A DNA stretch of 64,000 nt from Hymenopellis radicata (lineage: Eukaryota; Basidiomycota; Agaricomycetes; Agaricales; Physalacriaceae), in contig JADNRX010000001.1 in NCBI GenBank assembly GCA_015501595.1, positions 558,001-622,000 of the forward strand. Direction: 5' to 3'. The number at the start of each line of letters is the position of its first letter. Within the stretch, counting starts at the first letter, position 1. The translations under genes and the position numbers were made by a program. The notes under the pieces are model-generated. The model saw only the letters and a list, made by a program, of their open reading frames with translations, was not told the origin of the DNA and made no database searches. Below are positions 34,765 through 45,470 of this stretch, piece by piece.

Positions 34765-35480
34765 TCAACCTACTTGGACTTTACCTTTGTAGCCCTCCGA
34801 TGTAATGCCTGGTCAAATTTAGTGTTGACGTTGTCGGAAGAATAGATGATGAAAACAACGGGGACGCAGACGAGATACTACTCACCAGTAACGGGATTCA
34901 TCTTCTGCTCCAGTGCGCGCTCGTTGCTGACCTTCTGCCACTCGCTAGTCATCGTCGTCGGCGCGGGTGCAGCTGAAAGGAGGCGAAGGAGCGTCAGTCG
35001 AAGTACCATCGCCAGTTGGCGTCGGACGACTTACCCATCATGTTGATAGCAAAGAACACCTGCGATTCCTATGCAGATAGCAACACCGAAGAAAATGTAA
35101 AAAATATATAAGATTATGTATTAAGAAAGCGCAACTTCAAGGCCGTTACCGTCTTGCCTTCGCCTGGCGGCGATACTGGAATGCGTGCGCCATGGGGTCC
35201 AAATGAGACATAGTACGCTATCATTCGTCCGGTAAGCACCAAGAAAGCACAGAGGCAATCTTCGCACACCAGCACGCTTCACGTCATCGCCAAGGATTTT
35301 CCAGTCAGCCTTCATAGTCTCTTCAATCTCCTTGCGCACCGCCCCGTGCTCCTCAGACGACATAGAGCGCCATTTCTGTAGGATCTCGGAGTACGGAACG
35401 CGAGGAGCCTGAGCCGTGGCAGCAGACGCGCTAACATCCGCTGCGAGGGTCGTCATGCATCGCCGCGCGAGCATGCTCAT
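34765..35480 (-). CDS. Cytochrome c oxidase subunit IV/Cox5-like, doubtful membrane exon
   Basis: Cox5 (mammalian COX4) is a single-helix nuclear-encoded subunit of complex IV in the mitochondrial inner membrane. Start MSMLARRCMTTLAADV (35480) fits a mitochondrial presequence. Then come VPYSEILQKWRSMSSEEH, KADWKILGDDVKRA to YYVSFGPHGARIPVSPPG, and after the membrane region APAPTTMTSEWQKVSNERAL, EQKMNPVTG, ITSEGYKGKVQVG (stop 34765). The membrane part is odd: FFGVAICIGIAG can be read near 35070 but has no AG acceptor before it and is one base out of frame with the following FAINMM. Splicing to a later AG gives an in-frame protein with a much shortened helix. So it is either decaying or mis-sequenced. 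Confidence 0.75.
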
Positions 35481-35617
35481 GGTGGTGGTGGTATGCTTTC
35501 ATTTGATTCACGAGTGGCCTGCGAAAATCTGAACCATAGCGACTCTTGCAAAGATTGGCACTTCTGAACATAGTATACAGTTGTACATTCTGATATTTGA
35601 GTAAACAGTTCCGCACG

Positions 35618-37550
35618 CTAAGCATACTCGGCCACCTCTTCCTCCGTGATAAGACGAACACCATGGTTCTTATTCAACTGCTTGAAAATGTCATCTAGCA
35701 CCTCCACAGCTTCTGGTGACGGTGATGGTCGCCCCTCGTCCTCCAAGACTTTCAAGAACTGCTTAAAGTCGCAAATAAGATGTCGAGGTGGGTCAGACGC
35801 ATTGTCCTCTCCCCTGTCACCTTCCTCGTCCGCTTTACCCTTGGGCGGGTTGAGTACGAGCGGATTGAACTTTACAAAGCCATAATAGGATCCGCCACCA
35901 CCGCCCCTCATAGTCGCCAGTTGTCCACGTTCATGTTGTTGAGGAAAACCCAGCCCTCGCCGCGGAACGCATTCACGCACGATCTCGGGAAGGACGAGAT
36001 GTGGCGCTCACGCCAGGGCCGTCCGGCCTCGCGAACGTCTGTTCCCAGCGCAATGAGCGGGAAGAGCGCCGATGAGCCCAAGAACTCAGGCGGGTCAACG
36101 GACGGCCCGAGTGCGTCAGTGAGGGCCTGGACAACCTGAGCGGGATGCAAGAGAGGAATGGAGGCGATAACCGGTTCATAAGACAGTCCTCCAGGAGGAG
36201 AGAAATACGTGAAGGCGCTGACATATCTGACACCTTTGGCATGGTCGACGTCGTGGTACTGGAAAATGTATGGATGGACGAGTCTCCGGATGCTGTAGAA
36301 TAGCTTGGGTTCATCGGCAATGAGATTTCCCAGATCGTTCGAAGAAACACCCGTGTTCAGTAAGGTGAGGTGTTGGATGTTGGTATGGGCTGAGAGAACC
36401 AGGCGTACAGTGTCGATCGTGACTTCGGGGACGGCAGGCAGCGTCAGAGATCGGATGTCTTTGAGCTCCGAAAGAACTTTGACGACCTGGTCAGAATTCA
36501 AAGCCAATCCAGTTAGATCGACGATGCGGCCTTCGGTAGACTGGCAGTCCTGCTTGACGATCTCAGCGAGGAGGGAAATACCGGTTTCAGGGAAGGGAGA
36601 TTTCGACTGTAGAAATGTTCTGAGTGCAACTGCCTTGTCCGGCATCCAGACTAACTTGTCAAGAACACTGGTGTCGCCACTCGCCAATGCAGCATCAACA
36701 GCAGGACCCAGAGCGAGATTGACAAGGGAGGGGACTGGATCGACGTTGGACGATGGCGGCGGTGTGGCTTCCCTATCAGCAACAGGCGCGCGCTCCGGGA
36801 CGGTATACTCGTCAGGCCATGCTTCTGCAAGCATGTCGATGGTCATCAGCTTTGTGTCATCGAGTAAGGCGATAACGGAGAGGACGTCCGTCTCCACGAC
36901 TTCTTGTTGCTTTCCCGAAGGGTAGTAGGCGCGCGCATATTGTTCGGCTGTCAACGGTGTCCATCCTTCGACCTCGGCTTCGGCCTCAATGCCACCCAGA
37001 GAAACGAAACAGTAGTGGGGATTGAAAGGATCGGTCACATCGATAACAGAGATGCCGTCGTTGTTGTCTATACAAAGACTGAGAATTCTGAGCAGTAGGA
37101 ACCAAAATTCTCACCTCCATGACTACTGCCCATGCTGGCATCCAATAAATCGTTGTTGAATGTGGTTCCACTGAAGTACACCCCTCCCTGGTTTGGTTCG
37201 GGTTCGATATCGACATTCCAAGCTTGGCCTAAAAGAAATGCGGTATAACTGCACGGTGCGCGATCGATGGCCGGGTTTTCACCATAGCGCCCAAACTTGC
37301 CGTGGATCGAAGAGATCTCGTATTGGACAAGCGCAGCGTTCTCTTTTTGTTTCAATAGAGTCAAAAAACGACGAGTAGCGCGAAGCGGGAGCCTTCCATA
37401 GCACCATTGGTGATGCCAGGCACCTAGCAACAATTTCAGCAGGAGTCTTCCATAGGACCATTGATAGGCACCAATGCAACGATACTTGGCTTGTGTGGCG
37501 CCGTGAGCGACAACTTTAGCGATGGCGAAGGCTTGGTGTCTTTGTCCCAT
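35618..37550 (-). pseudogene. MGQRHQAF family, copy C (truncated by a frame-changing deletion)
   Basis: Near-duplicate of copy B: the match covers roughly 35536-37590 and 30786-32865. Start ATG 37550. Intron 1 (37471-37424, 48 nt) is the counterpart of copy B's duplication-born intron; because 48 is a multiple of three the frame is open either way. The second intron follows MGSSHGG. The long exon runs in frame to VFLNNMNVDNWRL and stops at 35908. There, about 20 bp present in copy B (encoding PFSRMSA) are replaced by a shorter sequence, so the remaining YYGFVKFNPLVLNP...LITEEEV part lies in another frame and ends at 35618. A product would lack about 120 C-terminal residues. A TATA box (37594-37600) is kept. 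Confidence 0.75.
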
Positions 37551-37593
37551 GGTGGTGGTTACCGGAAGAAAATGGAAGGGACCACAATTCAGC

Positions 37594-37600
37594 TTTTATA
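37594..37600 (-). promoter_or_regulatory. TATA box upstream of copy C
   Basis: TATAAAA on the minus strand, 44 bp before the copy C ATG, matching the 46-bp distance of the TATA box in copy A. It lies just past the end of the B/C match. Confidence 0.55.
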
Positions 37601-37729
37601 TGGACATCGCAGATCAAAGGAAGACCAGTTTGCCTTTCATGGACAAGAGCATGCAAATTGGAAATACTTCGATCTGATGCACTCCAGAAAAAATACATTG
37701 AATATGGCTACAACGTGTTGAAAGTACAT

Positions 37730-39178
37730 TTACTTCTTCGATATATGCACAACTGCAAGAAAGTTGAGTTGGAATTCCAGTCGATACCTCTCACTCACCA
37801 TCTTCATCCTCGAGCACATGATCCAGACCGACTTTTTGTCCTCGCGAATGCTTCGCGCTTGCACCCCAAACAACAGCGCTAAAGCATATGAGCATCCAAT
37901 CGGTTCATCCCAGAGTTAGAAGACTCACTATTTCATTTGCTTCGCTATCTCCTTGTGAATGGAATTACAAAAGTCATCTACCGAACACTTGCCGCGCCGC
38001 AGAACGACTGGCTGCGAGTAGTCTGGAGCAAGCCCGCGGGGCTTTGTGTAAACACGGACGAGGTTGAGGGTCTCCCACATTTTCTCGATGAGCTCGTCGA
38101 TGTTGAGCCAATCGCGTGATGATACAGGAACGGACATGGGAATCTTGTACAAAAGATCGAGCTCTTCGATTGAGATGGCGTCGATTTTGTTTAAAACGTA
38201 TATTGCCGGAATGTACACTCTGCAGACATAAATAAGTAAGTATAGCGTCGTCGCGGGACGATGAACCTGACCTGTTTCCCTCAATGACATCTACGAGATC
38301 ATCTGCAGTGGCGTTCGGTTCACGGATGGCGATGTCGGCGTTGTTAATCTTGTACTCGCTGAGAATGGCCTTGATTTCATCTTGGTCGATATTGGTGAGG
38401 GGAACTGTATTAGTGATGGCGATACCGCCCTTTTCCTTTCGTCTGACAAGGATGGAAGGTGGACGCTTGTTTAGGCGAATTCCAAAGCCCTCCAGTTCTC
38501 CTTCAATAATCTTCTTGTCTCCGAGGGGCTTGAGGACGTCGAGGACGATGAAGATGAGATTACAGGTTCGGGCGACAGCAATGACCTGCCGGCCACGACC
38601 TCTGCCATCATTTGCGCCCTCAATGATACCAGCTGGGATGGGTAAGAGGGTGTAGTAGAGGTATAGCAGGAAGCAACTGACGTAGATCAAGGATTTGTAT
38701 GGGCGCGCCGTGAACTTTTACGGTGCCGGGAACGGTTGTGAGGGTTGTAAAGTCGATAGCGGAGACTTCAGAGTGAGTCCCGGTAAGTTTTGACATCAAC
38801 GTCGACTTGCCGACGGACGGAAAGCCTACGAAGCCCACCGACGCTATCCCTGTTCTTGCTACATCGAAGCCTACGCCTCCACCGCCGCCTCCACCCCCCG
38901 AAGGTGAGATGAGCTCACGACGGAGCTTTGCAAGTTTTGCCTTGAGCTGGCCAAGATGGTAGCTCGTGGCCTTATTTTTTTGAGCTGGAATACGGTCAAC
39001 AAGCAGATATAACGTAGCAGTAATTGCACACTTTTGGCCTGGAAAAAAGGTTCAGCGCTGGGCTAGATGAGCGATGGGGTGCCATACCATCTCATCTTCG
39101 ATTTCCTGGGTAACATTTTAGTATACAAACAGTGAAGAATAGGTGTTTTGGTACCTTTATTTTCTGAACGGTAGTCAT
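37730..39178 (-). CDS. DRG1: Developmentally regulated GTP-binding protein 1 (Rbg1)
   Basis: DRG1/Rbg1 is a ribosome-associated OBG-family GTPase that helps translation elongation with its partner DFRP1/Tma46. Start [14 protein letters not shown] (39178; three tiny exons join in phase). Then [19 protein letters not shown], a poly-Gly stretch, G1 GFPSVGKST (38800s), [10 protein letters not shown] (switch I, 38750s), G3 LDLPGIIEGA, a S5D2L insert ([20 protein letters not shown]), G4 LNKID (38190s) and G5 PVSSRD, and the TGS domain RVYTKPRG (38060s). The end is DEDVVHISKK (stop 37730). The G3 exon border is spliced at DLP. About 370 residues, as usual. No lesion. It is divergent from the KCH gene (211 bp between ATGs). 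Confidence 0.93.
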
Positions 39179-39389
39179 TGTTTGTTGTGAAAGGGAGAGT
39201 TACCGGATCATTCGGCTGGTAACCCTCCCTCAGTTGCCAACGCCCATCTCGCAATCACGTCCGCTCTTTGCCCCCGACGAACAGCCGTCTCCCACTCGCC
39301 TAGCCAGGCTTCCGTTCACTGCCTTCCCATGCGACTGGCTCGCTGCCTCTGCTGATTCGAGTCTTTTTCACCGCCTATAATCGCCCAAA

Positions 39390-41450
39390 ATGTGCTTCAC
39401 TGGGCCTAAATGGAAGCGAGAAATCGTTCCAGATCACAAGGTGGGCCCAAAAACCCTTGTTCTTGGCACAGTGCTTGACCCCAGTGCCCAGTTTGATTTT
39501 GTCGACACACGAGAGTTCGTTGACAACGGCTGGCTTATGCGTGTCAAGTACGGGCTTTCTCCAGCTGCGGTCACCGCCTCTCTAACAGCTCTAGGTACTT
39601 TTGGCTGTATCTCATTGTCCTCAAGTCGTTTGCCGTCTACATCGTCGATATCTATACAGCCACAACCATGTTGACTACTACCTCCTGGTCCAACGAAATC
39701 TTCAACAACTGCGCAGAAATTGAGGGATGTGTCACCATTCCATTCGAGACCGGCAAGTGGCTCTTTGTTGGCTGTATCATCTTTTCATTCCTTCTCGTAC
39801 GTGCTGCGCCTTGCTCCGGTCCCCGCAATATACTCACATTCTACAGCTTGGTTATGAGGCTTACAAGTCCCGGAAAATCATCGCCAGTCGAGATATTTCC
39901 TATGCCTTTACCAACGTCCAGGCCAACAACTACTACTCCATCCGTGCGTATCCTCTTACTCCCCTTGTTCTCTCCACTTACCGGCTCCCAGGATCTTATC
40001 CGCACTTTTGCTTCTTTGATCACATCAGCAATTCCACAAAGCTGAGCGACGACTTTGCCTTCTTTGTCTTCTTCACCTTCAAGAGTAAGTCCAGCCCTCG
40101 TTTCCCTGCCAATTTCACCTCACCGTTCCATCAGGCTGGAAGCGTGTGCTGTTGGCCGATGGGCCTCGCCAGACTATCAATGCCCTGACGTTGTACGCCA
40201 TCTATCTTGTCCATAAAGATGAAGGCCCGTGGTACGATGTTACAAAGTTCTTCAACGGCAACTCTGCCTCCACCACCGGTCTCACGCTTTCCGCCTTGTT
40301 CGCCGTCCTTATCTTCGCTGGCTCTCTCTTGCTCCTCATTGCTGCCGGAATATGCTACATCCCCCTTCTGTGTCATATTCGTGGCAATCTCAAGGTACAC
40401 TCAATCACTTCCTTCATTCGTTCTATCCGGCTGACGGTAACTGCTCTCAGGAATACTGCTGTCACAAAGTCGACAAGGTATGTCCATCCCCTGCTGATAG
40501 ATTGTCGTCGTCTGACTTTCATCTAGCGTATCGACTCCGTCATCAAGCGCCGTCAGAAAGAGCGCCGTTTGGAAGCAACCAAGTTGGCACAGAAGGAGGC
40601 TATGGGCGATTACTCCCATCTCAAGAACAGGAAGGGAGAGCTCATTCAAAAGCCTTTGCCTCAGCCCACACTTCCCAACCTTTCGGTCGACGATGACTTT
40701 GATGATAGCATGTCCGTTCGCACTCGTGGTCCGCCACCCAGCACCTACACCCAAGATTCTTACTACAACTTCTCGGACAGTAAATCCGAATACCCACCTC
40801 CAATGCCTGCTTACAATCCGGCATTAACATACCAATCGCCAAACTCATTCCCCAACTTCAACCAGTCTCAGGCCAACATGGGCCGCGAGGACTCGCTATA
40901 CAACTACCCACCACCGCAGGGCATGTACGACGACGACAATGAGAGCACTCTTCATTTAGCATCATCTGCTGCACCCTTTGCTCATCAGTCGAGTATATCC
41001 ATTGACCGCCCCGGGACAGCGCCGTTTGACCGACCAGGAACTGCACCATTTGATAGACCGGGGACAGCACCCTTTGATAGACCTGGGACCGCGCCATTGC
41101 CCAACCCGTACACTTCATCGGGCCCCAACTATGACCCCCATGATGTGTATCAAGGACGCGCTGTCACCACAAGTCCCGACAACACTCGCCGCCAGCAGCA
41201 GCCACAGCAGCATGCCTACGATGATGCGCCAGACTATTTCAACGCTAATTATGGCGCACCACAGTATTCTTCTCAAGCAGGGGATCCTGGCTACGGTGGT
41301 CGGCAAGGTGGTGGTGGTGGTTTATGCCATGTAGACGAGGCCTGGACTTCTTATTTTTCTATTTACAACTATCATCTTCAACGCTACGTGTATAACAGTT
41401 GGATAACTTATAATATTAAGAGATCCCCGCGTATTGATGCGGCAGCTTGA
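39390..41450 (+). CDS. Fungal low-affinity K+ transporter, KCH family
   Basis: KCH1/PRM6 proteins carry K+ influx at the plasma membrane, linked in yeast to calcium signalling. Start MCFTGPKWKREIVPDHK (39390). After FDFVDTREFVDNGWLMRVKY come membrane parts and family text: YLWLYLIVLKSFAVYIVDIY, WSNEIFNNCAEIEGC, WLFVGCIIFSFLL, GYEAYKSRKIIASRDISYAF, SNSTKLSDDFAFFVFFTFK, LLADGPRQTINALTLYAIYL and LFAVLIFAGSLLLLIAAGIC. The cytosolic tail has KRRQKERRLEATKLAQKEA and a Pro/Tyr-rich disordered part with four exact 8-residue repeats (DRPGTAPF). The last 40 residues (after GYGGRQGGGGG) look like read-through: a neighbouring frame ends YAM-stop right there, so the true end may be near 41333. About eight introns. 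Confidence 0.88.
41004..41099 (+). repeat. Four 24-bp coding repeats (DRPGTAPF) in the KCH tail
   Basis: Units 41004-41027, 41028-41051, 41052-41075 and 41076-41099; the protein repeat is kept while third codon positions vary, so the repeat is under coding constraint or not very recent. Confidence 0.9.
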
Positions 41451-41549
41451 AGTTGCTGCGTTAGCGCTTCGAGGAATTTTAGTGTTTGCGGTTACGTTGA
41501 GTGTGGCACTGCTTGCCTTCGACGATCATCATTTCGTGTCCTCGTTGAC

Positions 41550-41879
41550 ATGGAAAATCCACATGCCGAACAGCAAGCTGTTCTGTTGGAGCGCATCTTG
41601 AAGAACTCAGTGAGGAACACGCCCGTTCGTTATTCTTCCACTGGCTCACGCGTGGATAGTCCAAATGCACGGAAACCATCCTAGAGCTCAATCGATGCCT
41701 CGAGGTTCGTTTACCTGCTGGTACTGTGTTGCCGTAATCCAGCACTGAACTACCTGCAGCAAATCCTTGAGGCCAACGCGTCCGTCAAGACAGCGGCCGA
41801 GCTCAGCAACAAATATAGAAAGAATGTGCAGTACAATTTAGAGGCAACGAAGGGGAAGGGGGAATCTGAGCGCCAATGA
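41550..41879 (+). CDS. DAD4: DASH/Dam1 complex subunit Dad4
   Basis: Dad4 is a small subunit of the DASH ring that couples kinetochores to spindle microtubules. Start MENPHAEQQAVLLERILKN (41550), the conserved N-terminus. A GTGAGG...GATAG intron leads to SKCTETILELNRCLE, then a GTTCGT...CTGCAG intron to QILEANASVKTAAELSNKYR, then KNVQYNLEATKGKGESERQ (stop 41877-41879). About 75 residues, the normal size. All motifs of the family (LLERIIKN, LELN, VTAAELWxxYRRNVxxxLE) are recognisable, with Ser in place of the usual Trp in AELS. Its stop is only 72 bp before the ATE1 ATG on the same strand. Confidence 0.9.
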
Positions 41880-41951
41880 GCCTGTTGCTCATGCAACCAC
41901 ATTGATTACGACGTGATTGTGTTTTTTGTATATTCTTGATCTCTTACCACC

Positions 41952-43907
41952 ATGATCTCTGCCGGTGCGCCAGCTGGCCCGCACAGTTCGACCTGCGGCT
42001 ATTGCTCCCCGGCGGGCGAGAGAAGCTCCGAGGAGACGTTCAGGCAGTCTGCAGGGCTACAGGCGTTGCAGCTTTCGTGTGAAGTGTGTCTGCTCCATTA
42101 TTTCCATGTCCAGTACAAAGTCGAATGCGAACTTGCCGGACAGGTGTATCAGAAGATGATCGACCGCGGATGGCGCAGATCTGGTGAGCAGGCCATTCTG
42201 TTTGATAGAAATGGACGCGACGAGGACATTTATAGGAACGTGGAATTATAAGCCGGATATGAAGCGCTCGTGTTGTCCTCTGTATACGATAAAGTCTGTC
42301 GCGAATCGTTTGACTCACTGAGCCTTTTTCTCATGATCATGCCTTTCAGGCTTGAGGCGCTGGCGTTTGCCCCTTCGAAGAGCCAGCGGAAGATTGTCAA
42401 CCGGTATACTACACGTCTTCCAGTCGTGCGCTATCTCAGTAAGCTTTCAAGGTGGAACCGCTTCGTGCTGCATGGTGGCGACGATCATATGGAGGTAGAC
42501 TCCAGCTCCAAGTCCGTCCAGCATCCTTTGGCTCATTTCGTGTCTGACATAACTAGACCTGGACAAACCTCCAAGAAGAAGGCATCAAAGACGCCAGAAT
42601 TTGTGTGGCCAGCGACGATACACATCGCTGAGGAATCCTTCCTTGCTGAAGGCATTAATCCTTGTCACGAGCTCGAGGTACGCTTTTGTCTGCATTCATT
42701 CAATTTTGACTTTCTTCACCATCAATCCGTCAGGTCGTCCTTGAGCCCTCTTCATTCACAACAGAGAAGTTCGAGCTGTATAAGAAGTACCAGGAGGAAA
42801 TTCATCACGATGAGCCTGGGAAGAACACACGCAAAGGATTCACGCGATTTCTTGTCAACACTCCGCTTCGGGTATGTCTGCTTCTCGTGCATATGCAGAA
42901 CCCAAGTGTTCACCAACTGTCTTCAGCTGGAACCAATCCCATATCCCGCAACGCCGCCCTCACATCTTCCGACGCATTATGGGTCGTACCACCAACTATA
43001 CAGACTGGACGGGCAGCTCATCGCCTTGTCAATCATCGACATATGTCTGTTGGCCTGTCATAGTTCTCCACTGGCATACATTGCTTACATCACGTTCAAG
43101 TGCCGAAATGCGTCTCGAGTGTCTATTTCATCTACGACAAGACTTGGGACAAGTTCTCGTTTGGAAAGGTACTAGCGTCACCTTTCATTCCGATCTTTAT
43201 CGTTAAGCCCTCGACACCCGTAGCTCAGTGCACTTCGAGAGGCATCTTTAGCTCGAGAGATCCGCGAGGCAGGCGTGCCGAGCATGACATCGCTCTATCT
43301 AGGTGAGAGAACTCTGAGAGTTGATGGGCGTCGGTGTAGCTGACATCAACGCAGGCTACTACGTGCACTCATGCCAAAAGATGCGCTATAAAGGAGAGTA
43401 CTCGCCTTCGTTTTTGGCAGATCCCGTAGGTCGTCTGTCTGTCGAGTTACTCTTCAGTAACATTCTGTGCTTCGCGTCGAGTAGGAGACATTCGAGTGGT
43501 ATCCGCTGGACAAGTACAAGAGCCTCTTGGATTCAAATCGTTACACGTGCTTTTCTCGACCAGAACATTCGACCAACGAGCCTGTTCCTACAGAGAGTAA
43601 GCAGCGCGCGCAGTTCCTTGGGCTTTCGATTGCTGAAACACCCTTGGATAGAAGATCTTAACCTTCCAGCGCCGACGCTGACCACTGCGCTTCAAATAGG
43701 CACTGTCAATATTATCGACGACATCCAAAATGGGACAATAATATTAGACGATGTGACGGTACGTGTTCATTTGCAGACAAGATCGCTGCGTTAACGAGTC
43801 GGAAGGTCTCCGAATCATGGCTTTCTGACCCCACATACAAGGCCCTTCTCTATTGTATAGACGCCCTAGGCGTGGAAATATCCAAGGCGATGCTATTTTA
43901 CTTGTAG
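41952..43907 (+). CDS. ATE1: Arginyl-tRNA--protein transferase
   Basis: ATE1 adds Arg to N-terminal Asp/Glu (or oxidised Cys) of proteins in the Arg/N-degron pathway. Start MISAGAPAGPHSSTCGYCSP (41952) has the CxxC pair; QKMIDRGWRRSG joins TWNYKPDMKRSCCPLYTI with the second Cys pair. Then FAPSKSQRKIVNR to WNRFVLHGG, a charged insert, then SSFTTEKFELYKKYQEEIHH, SVYFIYDKTWDKFSFGK, REASLAREIREAG, and the acceptor-site motif YYVHSCQKMRYKGEYSPSFL (near 43360). The end is traced to 43907 (ALGVEISKAMLFYL). Near 43758 two parts (ILDDVT and DKIAALTSRKVSE) are one base out of phase and no intron of normal size fits, so a one-base loss is possible there. Confidence 0.88.
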
Positions 43908-44020
43908 AGCAATATAGGGAACGTGTTTATACAAATTAGGATACTTGTAACAGTAGGTGCACACGGGAATGTATTATCAGGACTATGTAGCAGTAACTGT
44001 AGTGACGGCCTAGAAAAACA

Positions 44021-45308
44021 TCAGCTCCACAAATCATAAGGGCAATAAAATGCGGTGTGCACCTTCTTGGTGATTTCGTAGATCCGTTTTTGACCAGCAA
44101 AGAGAATGGCGGCGGTTAGGACACTCTGAAGTAACTTGCTTCCAACACCTTTGTATAAACCTTCGAGACCTTCTTCTCGTATTATGGTAAGAAGCCCATC
44201 GAGAGATGATTTGTACCGCAGCGCATGGGCGTGTCCGGACTGAAGACGGCTCTTCACGACACTAAGAAACACCGTCAGCAAGACGAATTAGACTAAAATG
44301 GGAACCTACATGTAAGGGTACGTCGAACTAGTTGCAACTGCGATGTTATTCAGTTACTGTGCTCCGTAGGTAAGCGTGGACGTCCTACCTAGCTTTGCTA
44401 GAGCGCCCAAAAAGAAGAAATCCCAATCGCTTAACGTAGCGATGGCGCCGACAGCACCTGCGAGCCGCAACTTGCGGGTCCTCGACGCGACTATCAAGTT
44501 CTTAAGTTGCTCAAACACAGTGTATTGTATAACAGGATTCATGACCAGAATAAGTGCAGGTCCTAGTCCTCGCCAAAATGCTCTAAAGGGGGATATGAGA
44601 CGAAGAACGCGTAAAATGAGAGGGCTCACTTGAGTCCATCTGTGGTCAGGATATGTTGGATGGTGGCAATGAATCCCTTCTTGACAGGCTTCCCCGTAGG
44701 ATCCTGGTTCATGGTCTGAACGGCCTGAGATGTCTGCACGACCCATATGGGATTACTTATGATAGTCGTTGCGGATCCTGAGAGATGCATTCAGGACGAA
44801 CGGAGGGGATTGCTTGAAATAAGCGTACCCGCAACCATTCCAGTTATAATGGATTCGAGGGTACTGAGTCCCTTTCCCCCGACGCGCGATCTCAGTATCA
44901 CGCCACGGGTTCGCTCATACCAGTAGTAATAGACACTGTCCACTGTTAGGAACGCTGTGAACAAGAAACTTTAAGGCGCACCCGTTGGTTACGGCTATAG
45001 CAAGTAAACTGGACGTTAACCCGCTGTAGAGACCGGTAAGCCCCTCGCGCTTGATGATATCTCTAACTGCTTCGTAGGTGGTCTGTAACGCGATTAACTG
45101 AGCACTACTATATAGACTGTATTGTTGTACTGACTTTTGACTCCTTTTTTATTTCGACGGCAGAGCGGGTTGATAGGAAGATGAGAGGACTGCAATTATG
45201 GTCAGTGTCCGTATAAATGACGTCGAGGAGGTCGGCGTACTAGGTCGCGCTCATTGCTACGATGCCTCCGCCTGCACCAGCAACGGCGTGAATAAGAGAG
45301 TCGTCCAT
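44021..45308 (-). CDS. Peroxisomal adenine-nucleotide-type mitochondrial carrier family protein
   Basis: Six-helix SLC25-type carrier, closest in look to the peroxisomal Ant1/PMP34 group, which exchanges ATP for AMP. Start MDDSLIHAVAGAGGGIVAMS (45308); an intron splits SAT from YPLIFLSTRSAVEIKKESK, the degenerate first carrier signature. Then TTYEAVRDIIKREGLTGLYS, a second repeat with NPIWVVQTSQAVQTMNQD and FWRGLGPALILVMNPVIQYT, and a third repeat with VVKSRLQSGHAHALRYKSSL and REEGLEGLYKGVGSKLLQS. The tail ends YEITKKVHTAF... with stop 44021. Several small exons; I did not verify every join in the 44750-45000 part. Substrate is an inference from similarity. Confidence 0.8.
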
Positions 45309-45470
45309 GGTTGTGTACTTCTGTTCAGTAGGTGTTGGGAGGAGGCAGGCCACCAAATGGCCGGCGTTCCTCCAGTTTATCACATGTCAAATTCTCTGAT
45401 CGCCTGCACGTCGTGTTCTAACTTCAAAGTGCACTGAGAATTAGTATTACTACGTGTTAGTGTATCAGTC

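Noticed and set aside
41334..41450. The last 40 residues of the KCH reading frame as a true C-terminus.
   Set aside because: Composition changes abruptly after the Gly run and a neighbouring frame stops there with a typical YAM end; I kept the open-frame end but consider it unlikely.
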